Assembly (NCBI GenBank): GCA_963575745.1
Contig: CAUYUJ010000688.1
Span: 1 to 64,000, forward strand
From: Prorocentrum cordatum
Lineage: Eukaryota; Sar; Dinophyceae; Prorocentrales; Prorocentraceae
Length of the DNA: 64,000 nucleotides
Reading direction: 5' to 3'
Made by a program: the position numbers and the translations under genes. How positions within the stretch are numbered: position 1 is the stretch's first letter; the number at the start of each line of letters is the position of its first letter. Of the stretch, positions 55,016 through 64,000 are shown in pieces. The notes under the pieces were generated by a model. That model was not told the origin of the DNA. It saw only the letters and a program-made list of their open reading frames with translations, and did no database searches.

Positions 55016-55446
55016 CTTCGTTGTCGTCCTGTCCTCCTTTTTCTCCTCCTCCTCCTCCTCCTCCTCCTCCTGCTCCTCCTCCTGCTCGCGCGAGGGCCGC
55101 TCAGGCTGCGCTGCTGGCGGCTCGGGCAGCCCAGTCCCCAAAGTTGACCAGCCGCTTCTGGACCGCATCCTCCGCCTCGCGGCAGCAGACGATGAAGGAG
55201 AGGGAGGAGGAGAGGGAGGAGAGGGAGGAGACCTGCGTAGGAGAGTTCAAGATCCAGCCTCGTCTACTGGCTAAAGAACTCTAAGCCAGAACATTCGGCA
55301 TCGCGAGACATCGGGGAGGGAGGGGGAAGAGAGGGAGGAACTGGAGCAGCATGATGAGAACGGCATGGGGGGCCACCTGCCAGCAGTCACCGATTCTTGG
55401 CCCAACCAGCCTGAGCTCACATGGACTCGCATGACGCCTTCGCGGC
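55016..55446. other. CCT tract and flanks, no gene
   Basis: 55036-55090 is (CCT)n. 55090-55270 is open on plus (AAQSPKLTSRFWTASSAS), not recognised. 55195-55235 is GGAGAGG-rich. Confidence 0.5.
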
Positions 55447-55633
55447 GATGATCGGCCGATTTTCCACCACCACTACCATTGGTAGGAGAGCGAGGAGGAG
55501 GAGGAGGAGGAGGAGGAGGAGGAGGAGGAGGAAGGAAAGGAGGAGGAGGAGGAGGAGGAGCAGGAGGACCTCCTCATCCTCCCTTCTCCCCCGTCCTACA
55601 TATGGCAATGGTGGTGGACAATTGGCACATCAT
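55447..55633. mobile_element. hairpin element family C, copy 3
   Basis: Left arm GATGATCGGCCGATTTTCCA and CCACCACTACCATTGGTAGG, core (GGA)n, right arm ATATGGCAATGGTGGTGGAC and AATTGGCACATCAT. The arms pair over about 32 bases with few mismatches. Confidence 0.88.
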
Positions 55634-56565
55634 TCGCGGCGAAGCCGGGGGGGCGCACCCCAGGGCCCAGGATGGGCCCGGCAAGGACCGGTACATCCGC
55701 CACCGTGCCAGCGTCGCGCTGGGGTGTGCCAAAATACCATGTCTGCTATATTCCGCAGGTTTGCTACCACGTGGCGCACCGAGCAAGAAGCGGGCGTGCT
55801 TTTCTGGCCACGGCGAGCCTCGGCCACGAATAGGTTCCCCCTCGGACTAGACCCAAGGAGCAGCCCGGAAACGGGAGACCCTCCTGAGCCCAAAGCGATC
55901 CTTCCTTCAGCGCCCTGACTGGAGCATGTCTCTGCTGTGCTTCCAAGGCCCCCTCCCCTCCACAGCGTTGCGTTGCATGCACCATTCGAGCCCCTTACCC
56001 AGGTTTTGCTCTCAGGCACCGCTTCCGACCTCCAGACAGCTCCAAGACGATCCAACACTCTTGTGAAACGGCTGCAAGATCCCTCAAGACAATTGTTGAA
56101 CAAAAAACAAAACACAAAAAAAGGCCTGGCGAACCTCCGAATGCTCCCACATTGGCCAAGACGCCCCAAAACGTCTCAAAAAAACGCCTAACGATACCCC
56201 CAGCGAGGCCCAAAGAGGCGAAATTCATTGAACAACCAGAGGAGCAAATGCTTTGATGTTCCTGCATCTGTTTGGCACAAGATCGCGGGCCGACAACGAT
56301 GTTTTGATTAAAAACGTGATTCCTCTGAGGTCTTGACCTGTTCCTGGAGAAAGCTTTTCGTCCTAACATGTTGTTGCTGCTCTTGTTGACGGTTTTCTCA
56401 GGAAGCCCAGAACTCGGCAAAACCTTCCGGTGCGCTTGGTTCAGCAGGGGGGCCCAGAAGAAGCTGCCGACATTCCCACAATCGGCCTCAAGACAGCCAC
56501 CAAACGGCCGAAGAACTCCCCAACGACAGCCCAACCTTAGCCCGGGAGGGCGCTAAGACGGCCCA
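55634..56565. other. no gene seen
   Basis: Mixed sequence with degenerate CAAGA/CCAAAACG words between 56030 and 56200. Neither strand shows a recognisable product. Confidence 0.4.
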
Positions 56566-56710
56566 TGACTCGCTAAGACGGCCCCAAGATGGTACAATTG
56601 AGCCTGTCTGGAGGGCTCGGTAGAACCATGGGGTCCAAGACGGCCCGAGCACCACGAAAGGCTGGCAAAAAATCCCAGAGGGCCACGAAGAGGCCCTGGA
56701 GAAACCTTCA
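56566..56710 (+). repeat. degenerate AAGACGGCCC words
   Basis: Same short-word family as 38621-39330 and, reversed, 21690-22030. Confidence 0.65.
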
Positions 56711-56754
56711 TGGTGCCTGCAGGAGGGAGGATTGACGACAGGGAGGGGGAGTCA

Positions 56755-57160
56755 GAAGAGGAATGAGAAGTGGAGAGGAGAACGTTGCTGCAGACAAGCA
56801 TTGGGCGTTCAAGACCCGCGCCACCCCAGATGGGGCGCTAAAGTTGGGGGGCGCGCAGACATGGATTAGCGATCCATGGATTTGGCGCGCGGTCGCCAAA
56901 TCCATGTGTTGGTGGAGGTGCCCTCCCCAAAATGCGGCCGGTGTCGCTTCGCTCGGCGGCGGAAATCCGCGATTCCCCATGGAAACGAGACCCGTCGCTA
57001 ATCCACGCCCCCTTGATCCATGGTTGCGATCGCCTGACAGGGAGAGTGAGGACAGGGAGGAATGAGACATGAAGAGTCTGAAGAGGAAAGAGCGATGCTG
57101 CAGACAAGCATTGGGCGTTCAAGACCCGCGCCACCCCAGATGGGGCACTAAAGAGGAGCA
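56755..57160 (+). repeat. direct repeat, two copies 300 bp apart, with hairpin
   Basis: 56762-56850 and 57064-57152 share GCTGCAGACAAGCATTGGGC, GTTCAAGACCCGCGCCACCC and CAGATGGGGC. Between them, CATGGATTTGGCG (56875-56887) and CGCCAAATCCATG (56894-56906) form a 13-bp stem. Confidence 0.88.
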
Positions 57161-57290
57161 GGCCTCAATCTTACCCCGCTTCCCGCTGCGCTCCTGCTCC
57201 GGCACTGTGGCGGGGCTCGCGGCGGCCAGGCTGCTGCTGTGCATGGCCGACGCCGAAGCCCCTCCAAATTTCCCAATTTCCAGATCATGT
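57161..57290. other. possible short exon, undecided strand
   Basis: Plus reads PLRSCSGTVAGLAAARLLLC, minus reads EIGKFGGASASAMHSSSLAA. Both are open and plausible, so I call neither. Confidence 0.2.
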
Positions 57291-57294
57291 GAAA

Positions 57295-57520
57295 CCTCAT
57301 CCTCCACACCCTCCCTCCTCCCCCTCATCCTTCCCGTGCTCCTCCTCCACCTCCTCCTCCACCTCCTCCTCCTCCCCCTCGTCCTTCGCGCCCCCCCCTC
57401 CTCCTCCGCCTCATTCTTCACCTCCTCCCTCCTCCCCCTCACCCTCACCCTCCTCCCTCCCCCTCCTCTTCCTCCTCCTCCTCGTCCTTCTCCTCCTTCC
57501 TCCTCCTCCACAATTACTCA
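57295..57520. repeat. CCT microsatellite
   Basis: Degenerate (CCT)n/(CTC)n. Confidence 0.9.
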
Positions 57521-57844
57521 ATATGAGAACTACTCTCCCTCTTTCCCTGATGACGTCTTGGGAAATTCGCCCCCCCCCCCCCCCCCATTGTTTCACACCC
57601 CTGGAGTTGGGTTTTCGCCTGCAATTTTTTCCCAAAATGCTGCTCTCGCTGAGGCGCCGGCCTCATTTTCGGGCCCCGCTCGTTCCGAATCGTGCTCCCG
57701 CTGCAGCGTTGGCATCATTTCCGCCAGCACCTGGGCTGCACGCCCGAGCCGGCGCCCGGGCCAGCGCTCGGGCCGGGTCCGGAGCCGGTTCCGGCCGGCG
57801 CCGGAAAATCGAGTTCCGACTTGAATCGCCGCGGCGGTTCCTAA

Positions 57845-58165
57845 CCATTTAGGCATGATATAAGCATATATATCATGTATATAAGCATATTATAAGCAAC
57901 TTATAAGCAAATTATAACTGCATATCCTCGGTTATATCATCGTATCCTCGACGACGCAAGGTGCAACCATTTAGCTCTTTTAGTTACCACATAGCACACA
58001 TATAAGCATTTACTAAAGTGCTTAGGCTATCTTGCTAACTTGAATACGGAGGATATCTAAGGTGGTTACGATATTCAGCTAACCTGTTTAGCGGTTGTGA
58101 AACCTCGATTAGCTAAACTCGGAAACTCAGTTTAGCTAAACACTTTAGCTTCTTCGTAAACGCGG
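57845..58165. promoter_or_regulatory. AT-rich island with ATAAGCA repeats
   Basis: Sharp drop in GC relative to both flanks. Contains five ATAAGCA words (57857-58003), a 12-bp palindrome GTTTAGCTAAAC (58130-58141) and the inverted pair GCTAAACT/AGTTTAGC. It lies 0.5-0.85 kb upstream of the 58699 gene. A regulatory role is only a guess; it could be an unrelated repeat. Confidence 0.35.
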
Positions 58166-58639
58166 TTTCGGTGATCGCGATGTTGGGGTTCGGCATCGCA
58201 CTAAGACGAGGCGGGACATGATGAGGGCGGGGGGGGATCATGAGAAGGGGGATGCCATGGCCCCGATCTGGCCCCACGATAGTCACAAGTCGGCGTGCGG
58301 ACTTGCGATTTTCGGTTGAGGAGTAGCAGGAGGAGGAGGGGGAAAAGGGGAGGACCAACATGAGGATGAGGAGGTGGAGGACGAGGAGGAGGAGAAACAA
58401 GAGGAGGAAGAGGAGGGGCCTCTTTGGGCACTATGGGACCCAGTTGGGCTGCGGGCCTTTGTGGATCACCCTCGGGGTTACTCGTTGGCCCTCATGGCGT
58501 CTTGAGTAGTATCCAAAGCCCCCCCCCCGAGAGGGCCCCATGAGGGCTCGCAGCGATATCATCGCTCGTGGGGGGCTCTGTGCTGGATGGTGAAGGGGCC
58601 TCCCGATGCACCCCCCTAAGAAGGCCCCTGGAACCTCCT
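58166..58639. other. upstream flank of orphan gene 1
   Basis: 58325-58420 is GGA-rich. 58440-58600 is single-copy-looking, open on both strands, no motif. Confidence 0.4.
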
Positions 58640-58662
58640 TCCGTAGCCATTTAGTGCTCAAG
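58640..58662 (+). other. spliced-leader relic upstream of orphan gene 1
   Basis: Reads CCGTAGCCATTT then AGTG then CTCAAG. The dinoflagellate spliced leader, from memory, is CCGTAGCCATTTTGG followed by CTCAAG. The first twelve and last six leader bases match, with a small change and one extra base between. It ends 36 bases before the ATG at 58699, where a leader would sit in an mRNA. Confidence 0.8.
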
Positions 58663-58698
58663 CTTCGAGGTATCTCGATTATCTCACGTGCGGAATAT

Positions 58699-60601
58699 AT
58701 GGCGTCGGGCGGGTTCAAGGCGGCCTTGGAGACTGCCATCCCGTGGATCAACGGTCGGCTCGCGAGCTTCGCCGCGCAGGCTGAGTGCCAGCAGAAGAAA
58801 GCCAAGAGCGAGGAGCTGGTCAACTACTTGCTCCAACACGGGCTCGCCACCAAAGAGAGGATGAAACCCAAACATGTGGCGGCGTCGAGTCGGAACAGGT
58901 ACGGCAACGGCGTCGACCCCGTCGATGTGCACCTGTTGCTGGCCAGGATTATCGAGCAGGGCTTCGTCAAGAGCAGGCTGGACAGCCCCACTTGCTTCCA
59001 GCTGGGCCCACACGACTCGGATGAGATCAAATTCAACGTGGATATGGCGTCGAATTCAGACGGCATGCTGGCGCCTGTGTCTCGCGAAGACATACGCGCG
59101 GTGTCGGTCACGTGCACTCACACCAACTTCGGCTTGAACGCTGTCAACGCCGAGGCGCTCTGCGACATCGCCGACCTGGAGCACCTGTGCAGGGACGGCA
59201 AGCTGGCGCGCGAGAAGGTGATCGCCATCAACCCCTCGATCAAGGAATTCCTCGACGAGGGCATCGAGTGGGTGATGATTCGGAATGAGATCCTCCACGG
59301 GTGCCCTGGCCTCCCCGAGTTCCTGCAAGATGCAGGCAACTCAGGGCACCAGACGGAGCGGACCTTGACGAAGATGCAGCTCCTGATGGAGATTCACGCG
59401 AAGGGTGGTCGGAACCTCAAGAAGAAGGGCGAGTTCGACTGGCCTGGAGTGGTCGCGAACATCGAGTCGGGAAAGCCACACCTGAAGGGGCAGATCAAGG
59501 ACCTCACCAAGTTCGTCGAGAACTGGTCTGGGGGGCATGAGCAGGCGCCGCTGCTCAATGAGTTGGACATCTGGTCGAAGCTGATGAGGACCAAAGTTGA
59601 TGTCCCGAGCTCGGTGTTCAAGATCTTGGGTACCGTGGAGTTCGCGAGCGCACCCGACGTCATCATCGCGATGGTGAAGAGCGCAGTGTGCAGCCCTGAG
59701 AACTATGTGAAGAACGGCGTGTCCACCCTACTGACCAGCTGGGACGTCCAGAACCTGGTCGGCAAGAACAAGAACAAGTGCTTGGAGTTTTCTGAGATCG
59801 TCAGGAAGGCGAAGCAGTTTCTTGATGGCCTCAACGATTTGACGCCGAGCCCGAATGCCACGGACAAGAACAGGCTCATTGGCGACCTCCAGGTCCGCGG
59901 CATGATGATGCTATTGGGGAAAAAGGGTAAAGGCAGGAAGACCTACGATGATCTCAACCAGATCGTGTGCGAATTCCTCGGCGACGTCTACCTGCGCTTC
60001 CCTGGGAGCGACCAGAAGGAGGTCCCGTTCGACGTCGAGCCAGATATGCAGCAGAAGGGGCAAGCGTCGTCGGCGTCGGGGCCAGTGGGATTCAAAGTCT
60101 TCACTCGCGACGGCGACGTCTCCCAGCAGACACTCGTCCAGCACGGGCTCGTGGCCAAGGCCGTGGTCGAGCGCAAGGTGCCGCCGTTCTTCGGCGGCCC
60201 GTGGACCATCGTGAGGTTCGAGGGCTCCCGCGCCATCCTCGAGCCAGAACCTGGGGATGATGACGCCAAGAAGCGGGCGACGAGCAAGAAGGCCGACCAG
60301 CTCAAGGTGCCGACGGGCCAACTGCTGGACGAGTACCAGGTACCTCGGGCTACCTTGAGAAGCATGAGGGGATGCATGAAGATACTGAGGGGGATGGGGG
60401 AGGAGGAGGAGGAGGAGGAGGAGGAGGAGGAGGAGGAGGAGGAGGAGGAGGAGGAAGATGATGAGGAGGAGGAGGAGGGGGATGAGGAGGATAAGGATAC
60501 TGATACGAGCGAGGAAGAGGGCAGGGGGAGGATGAGGATGGGGTTGGATGATATGACGACGATTACGATGACGATGGCGACGATGATGATGCTGCTGCTG
60601 A

Positions 60602-60645
<44 letters not shown>

Positions 60646-61217
60646 TAGAGATGATGATCACGATGGTGATGTGATGCTGGTATGGTGGTGATGATGGCTG
60701 TGGCGGTGGTAATGCTGATGCTGCGGATGGCGATGGTGACTACGATGGCGCTGGTGATGCTGATGTTGCTGCTGCTGGTGATGTTGAGGATGATGATGCT
60801 GATGATGATGAGGAAGACGAGGACGACGACGCTGATGAGGATGCGGAGGATGATGCGGAAGGCGAGGAGGGGGAATCTGAGGAGGAGGAGGAGGAGGAGG
60901 AGGAGGAGGGGGAGGAGGAGGAGGAGGAGGAGGAGGAGGAGGAGGAGGAGGAGGAGAGGCGGGGGGCTGCCCTCCCCGCAGAGGTCATGAAGCGCTGGAC
61001 GCACCTCTCCGTGACGGTCGGCCCTGACGAGGCCTCCGCCCTGGAGCTTCGGGCCCTGAGCCCCTCCCTCCCTCCCTCCCACCCTCCCTCCTCCCTCTTC
61101 CCTCTCCCTCTTCCCTCTTCCCTCCCCCCTTTCCACCCTCCCTCCTCCCACCCTCCCTGCCCCCTCTTCCCTCTCCACCACCACCGCCACCACCGCCACC
61201 ACAACCACAACCACACA

Positions 61218-61252
<35 letters not shown>

Positions 61253-62020
61253 GCACCACCACCCACTACGCACGCGCGCGCGGAGCCACAAGTCCGCTAC
61301 GACACGCGTCCGCGGATAGAGAAAATCAGCGCCATGGTAAGGGGTGGGAGGGAGGGGTAGGACGTCAGATATGACGCGAGCGCACCTAGCTTGCCCGACC
61401 CCCTCGTCTACCTCCCTCGTAGCTTCTTTGGAACCCCGCCGCAGGACCACCAAGATGTCCTGACCGAGGGGTGCAAAGCATCGGTGCGGGACACGGTGAT
61501 GACCGCGTACCGCATCACGAGCCCTGCCGTGGACCTCACCATCAAGTACGCCACGTCGCCGACGGGCAAGACCGAGGTCCAGGAGGTGGCGTGCAACAGA
61601 CCATATGAGCCTGGCCAGTTGATCATCGTGCCCTTGAGCATCAATGTCGGGGCATGCTCCACAGACAAGGTCCCCGAGGGCGCCGTCATCGTGGATGGTG
61701 TCGGGGCCCCGTCGGGCACGGCCGTGTACCTCACCAAGTGCTGCCAGCTCCCCGTGGGCGACAAGAAGGCGTTCGTGGTGCCGTACTGGTGCATCCCTGA
61801 GGCCGAGGATGATGACAGTGCGCCGCTCGCTGTCGGCAAGCTGAAGCTCGACCTCGCGTGCACTCCCAACGCCCGTGGCATGGGCGGTTGCAGTCGCAAC
61901 GTGCTGATCCCCGTGCTGCACAACACGACGAAGCTGAAGAAGGGCACGGTGCTCGCACGTCCGTCTCACTGCTCGCCCGATGTGCCCCTGAGCGGCGCCA
62001 ACAAGAGGCCGCGCGAGTAG
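58699..62020 (+). CDS. orphan gene 1, three exons, about 761 residues
   Basis: Exons 58699-60339, 60984-61052 and 61445-62020. The start MASGGFKAALETAIPWINGR follows a spliced-leader relic. Exon 1 is a long clean frame with high G/C at third positions, unlike nearby microsatellite frames. The protein is mixed-charge, with ARIIEQGFVKSRLDSPTCFQ near residue 90, WVMIRNEILHG near 190, a basic LGKKGKGRKTYDD near 405, and a Cys-rich C-terminal exon (KASVRD, CNRPYEPG, LTKCCQLP, YWCIPEAEDD, GGCSRN) ending KRPRE. Intron 1 is GT-AG and consists of GGA/GAT repeats; the second appears GC-AG. No known domain, signal peptide or membrane segment is recognised. The exon 2/3 junction is the least certain. It reads in the same direction as orphan gene 2. 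Confidence 0.8.
60340..60983 (+). repeat. intron 1 of orphan gene 1, microsatellite-filled
   Basis: GT donor after GAGTACCAG and AG acceptor before GTCATGAAG, which joins EYQ to VMKRWTHL in frame. The interior is (GGA)n, (GAT)n, (GAC)n and (GGA)n again. Reading through would add polyglutamate. Confidence 0.75.
61053..61444 (+). repeat. intron 2 of orphan gene 1, CCT/CCA/ACGC repeats
   Basis: Probable GC donor (CGG|GCCC) and CAG acceptor before GACCACCAAG. Contains CCCTCC, (CCACCG)n and (ACGC)n at 61216-61252, then a short single-copy stretch. Confidence 0.6.
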
Positions 62021-62059
62021 GTGCTCGACGTTGTCGAGTCGCCCGAGAGAGGATGGGAA

Positions 62060-62103
62060 TGGACGATGATGACGATAACGATGACGATGACGATGACAAT
62101 GAC

Positions 62104-62152
<49 letters not shown>

Positions 62153-62215
62153 ATGATGATGATTATGCTGTTGATGATGATGATGGTGATGATGATGATG
62201 ATGATGATCAGCGCA
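62060..62215. repeat. GAT microsatellite
   Basis: (GAC/GAT)n directly downstream of the stop of orphan gene 1; may be in its 3' UTR. Confidence 0.95.
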
Positions 62216-62700
62216 AGCGCATTAACTCGGCATGGCATTCCCATCCCCACGCGGGCTCCAGCAGCGACGCCCTCTCTGCGGGGCTCGCTGCTTTCCGCTG
62301 CAGGCGCGAGGCATCTCGCTCTGCCCTTGGCGCCCGCGGCGAAGGCGCTGGCAGCCAACGTTGTTGCTGGGCGGAGGGCGCCCGTGCTGCCAGCGCACTA
62401 GCTCTCGCAGAAATCCTCGCCGTTCATCTCCTCCTCCTCCTCCTTCTCCTCCTCCTCATCCCCCTCCTCCTCCAGTCAGGGCCGCGACGTCCAGTGGGAG
62501 GGGGGCGAAGCCGTCGGCCCACCTTGTGCAGGGCGCGTGATGGCGCAGATGTCGAGGCAAATCCAGCTGCGGCATGGCCCTCCCGACCCCTCCCGAAAGA
62601 TGGCTTTTTTCATTGAGTTCCGGCTAACTTTGGAGTTCGGGGCGGGGGGGCCAGAGGAGGCTGGAGGTCGGATGGAGGGCGCACAAGGACCAACGCAGAA
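62216..62700. other. intergenic, no gene seen
   Basis: 62430-62475 is CTC-rich. No recognisable exon on either strand. Confidence 0.4.
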
Positions 62701-62709
62701 GGTCACAGC

Positions 62710-62945
62710 CAGACAATACGGCATGGCATAGCGCAGCATTGCATAACATTTGCAAAACAAAAGCGAGGTCCGAATCAACAAACAATACGCCACAACACGA
62801 ACCAGACAGTGCGCAATTGCATAGCTTAGCATAGCATGGTGGCGAACGCCATAGCATTGCATAGCATAGCGCATCGCAGGTCACGTCGGAAATCAACGTA
62901 AACAGAACAACGGCGCATGCCATAGCATAGCATAGCATAACAAAG
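62710..62945. repeat. degenerate CATAGCATAGC pentanucleotide repeats
   Basis: Clusters of GCATAGC/CATAGCATAGC at 62722-62750, 62818-62840, 62850-62875 and 62920-62942. They lie just upstream of the spliced-leader relic of orphan gene 2. Confidence 0.85.
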
Positions 62946-62955
62946 CCTCCACCAT

Positions 62956-62977
62956 CGCATAGACATTTAGGCTCAAG
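62956..62977 (+). other. spliced-leader relic upstream of orphan gene 2
   Basis: Reads CGCATAGACATTTAGG then CTCAAG. From TAG onward 16 of 18 bases match the spliced leader, and the distance to the ATG at 63032 is 54 bases. It shares the CATTTAG variant with the relic at 58640. Confidence 0.7.
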
Positions 62978-63031
62978 CCGCTTGGCGAGTTTTGGCGTGT
63001 ATTTGTATCTAACCTCCCAGTGCTACTCATC

Positions 63032-63816
63032 ATGCCCTTGACCGTTCAGGAGGGCTATGTGCTCATCGGAGATGCCGAGGACCCCCAGCCCGCCAACTCG
63101 TGGGTTACGCGCGTGCACGAGGCTGATGGTAAGAAATGGATTTCCTGCGACCGTTCGAACGCAGCCTTCAAGAGGCTGCTGGACAACAATTTCGAGATGC
63201 TTGAGCTCTGCCAGAGACGCCGCCTGGAGACCACAGAACAAATGATGGATGAGGCCGAAGCAAAGGCCGCTCGCGAGGGCGACCACCTGGCAGATCATGC
63301 TCCCGATTCCCAATGTGCGAAGAGGGCCAAGAAGGAAAGGATCGATGGAATCGCAGGCGCCCTGGTCTGAACGTGGGCCACACCTCCCAGCCCAATCAGC
63401 ACCCCCTTCAGCGCCTGCGATTTCATCGGCGTTTCCTTCTTTCAGGGTTCTGCTCTATCAAGGTCCAGGACGCCCTGGGCCAGGACCACTGCATGACTGT
63501 GCAGACCTCCGCCTACCTACGCTCGAAACTATCGGTCGAACTGAAGGCCGAACACATCCAGGTGCTGAGGAAGACCCCGAGCCATGAAACTGTTCGCGAC
63601 CCAGGGTTCGTTCCAGTGATTCGAGAGAAAAACGTCACCTACTTGCCGTACAGGTGTTCCCTCAAGACCACCTGGATCGATCCGCTGAGTGGGACCCCCA
63701 GGACGAAAACCCAGTGCATCAGGGCCCCGACCAACGAGCAGATGCAGGAGAAGGCAGACAAGGTCGCGCCAGTGCTCCAAGCTCACTACAACAGCCACAA
63801 TGTGCAGGACCTCTAG
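63032..63816 (+). CDS. orphan gene 2, two exons, 231 residues
   Basis: Exons 63032-63356 and 63446-63816. It starts MPLTVQEGYVLIGDAEDPQP after a spliced-leader relic. Segment NAAFKRLLDNNFEMLELCQR is followed by a charged helix-like stretch (TEQMMDEAEAKAAREG) and a basic patch AKRAKKER near residue 95, which could be nuclear-targeting. After the intron come VQDALGQDHCMTVQTSAYLR, ELKAEHIQVLRKTP, REKNVTYLPYRCSLKTTWID and a lysine-rich end. The intron is GC-AG and 89 bases, and phases match exactly (IAG joined to FCSIKV). Codon use is G/C-ending, as in orphan gene 1. No known domain is recognised. It is in the same orientation, 1 kb downstream of orphan gene 1, so the two may be expressed from one long transcript resolved by trans-splicing. 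Confidence 0.82.
63357..63445 (+). other. GC-AG intron of orphan gene 2, with stem-forming ends
   Basis: Starts GCGCCCTGG, ends TTCTTTCAG. Bases 63344-63360 (GATGGAATCGCAGGCGC, spanning the donor) pair with 63411-63427 (GCGCCTGCGATTTCATC), one mismatch. Confidence 0.85.
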
Positions 63817-63965
63817 TGAACGCACGTGCGGACTCATGTGTACATATCGCCCCTCGGCTGCGCCAGTGTGCAATTTTGTTGTTCGATATAGTAGCACGTG
63901 CCGCTGCACGCGCATGTGGGAAGGGGTATGCACGCATACTCCTTAGCGCTCCGCTCGGCCTCACC

Positions 63966-63984
63966 TAGATATGATGTGCTCAAG
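63966..63984 (+). other. weak third spliced-leader-like sequence
   Basis: TAGATATGATGTGCTCAAG matches the 58640 relic at 14 of 19 positions, including the GTGCTCAAG end. It is 150 bases past the stop of orphan gene 2. It could mark the next gene, which would lie outside the window. Confidence 0.35.
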
Positions 63985-64000
63985 CTTGGCAAGACATCCG

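Noticed and set aside
1-64000. Bacterial or organellar origin
   Set aside because: No operons or ribosome-binding sites; split genes, spliced-leader relics, LINEs and dense microsatellites indicate a nuclear eukaryotic genome.

Overview
The window reads as nuclear DNA of a dinoflagellate; the genus is not resolved, though a Prorocentrum-, Polarella- or Symbiodiniaceae-like genome would fit. Four things point there. Coding exons are few, and their introns start with GC or GA as well as GT. Two adjacent genes carry degenerate copies of the dinoflagellate spliced leader just upstream of their ATG. There is a decayed APE-type LINE. The rest is mostly microsatellites, minisatellites and short inverted-repeat elements. 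I ran no database search, so all identities come from motif recognition.

Layout. 2.4-7.6 kb, minus strand: a split gene for a flavoprotein of the sarcosine/dimethylglycine dehydrogenase family. Seven exons are visible and the 3' end is missing. One intron (4612-5077) has 35-bp terminal inverted repeats directly at its splice sites, another (about 5775-6184) has shorter ones, and three copies of one MITE lie in three introns. 7.6-27 kb: no confident gene. This holds dispersed repeats, an 18-bp minisatellite fold-back, several hairpin elements and a composite element with a 90-bp satellite. 27-37 kb: repeat-dense, with a family of roughly 650 bp seeded by CAA/CAG tracts, a family rich in GCGCGCG palindromes and an 860-bp GAC tract. 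37-47.7 kb: more repeats, a second large 90-bp satellite array (44.69-45.93 kb) and a few unidentified open frames. 47.76-52.9 kb, minus strand: a LINE with ORF1, an APE-like endonuclease, a YVDD reverse transcriptase and a possible RNase H, broken by frameshifts. 53.7-54.6 kb, plus strand: a second LINE-like ORF1 fragment. 54.6-58.6 kb: microsatellites, repeats and an AT-rich island.

58.7-63.8 kb, plus strand: two adjacent multi-exon genes encoding about 761 and 231 residues. Neither product is recognised. Each follows a spliced-leader-like relic by 36-54 bases, and a weaker third relic lies at the window's right edge. This suggests genes that passed through a trans-spliced mRNA before returning to the genome. 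These genes, with the intron-as-transposon pattern in the dehydrogenase gene, are the most interesting parts of the window.
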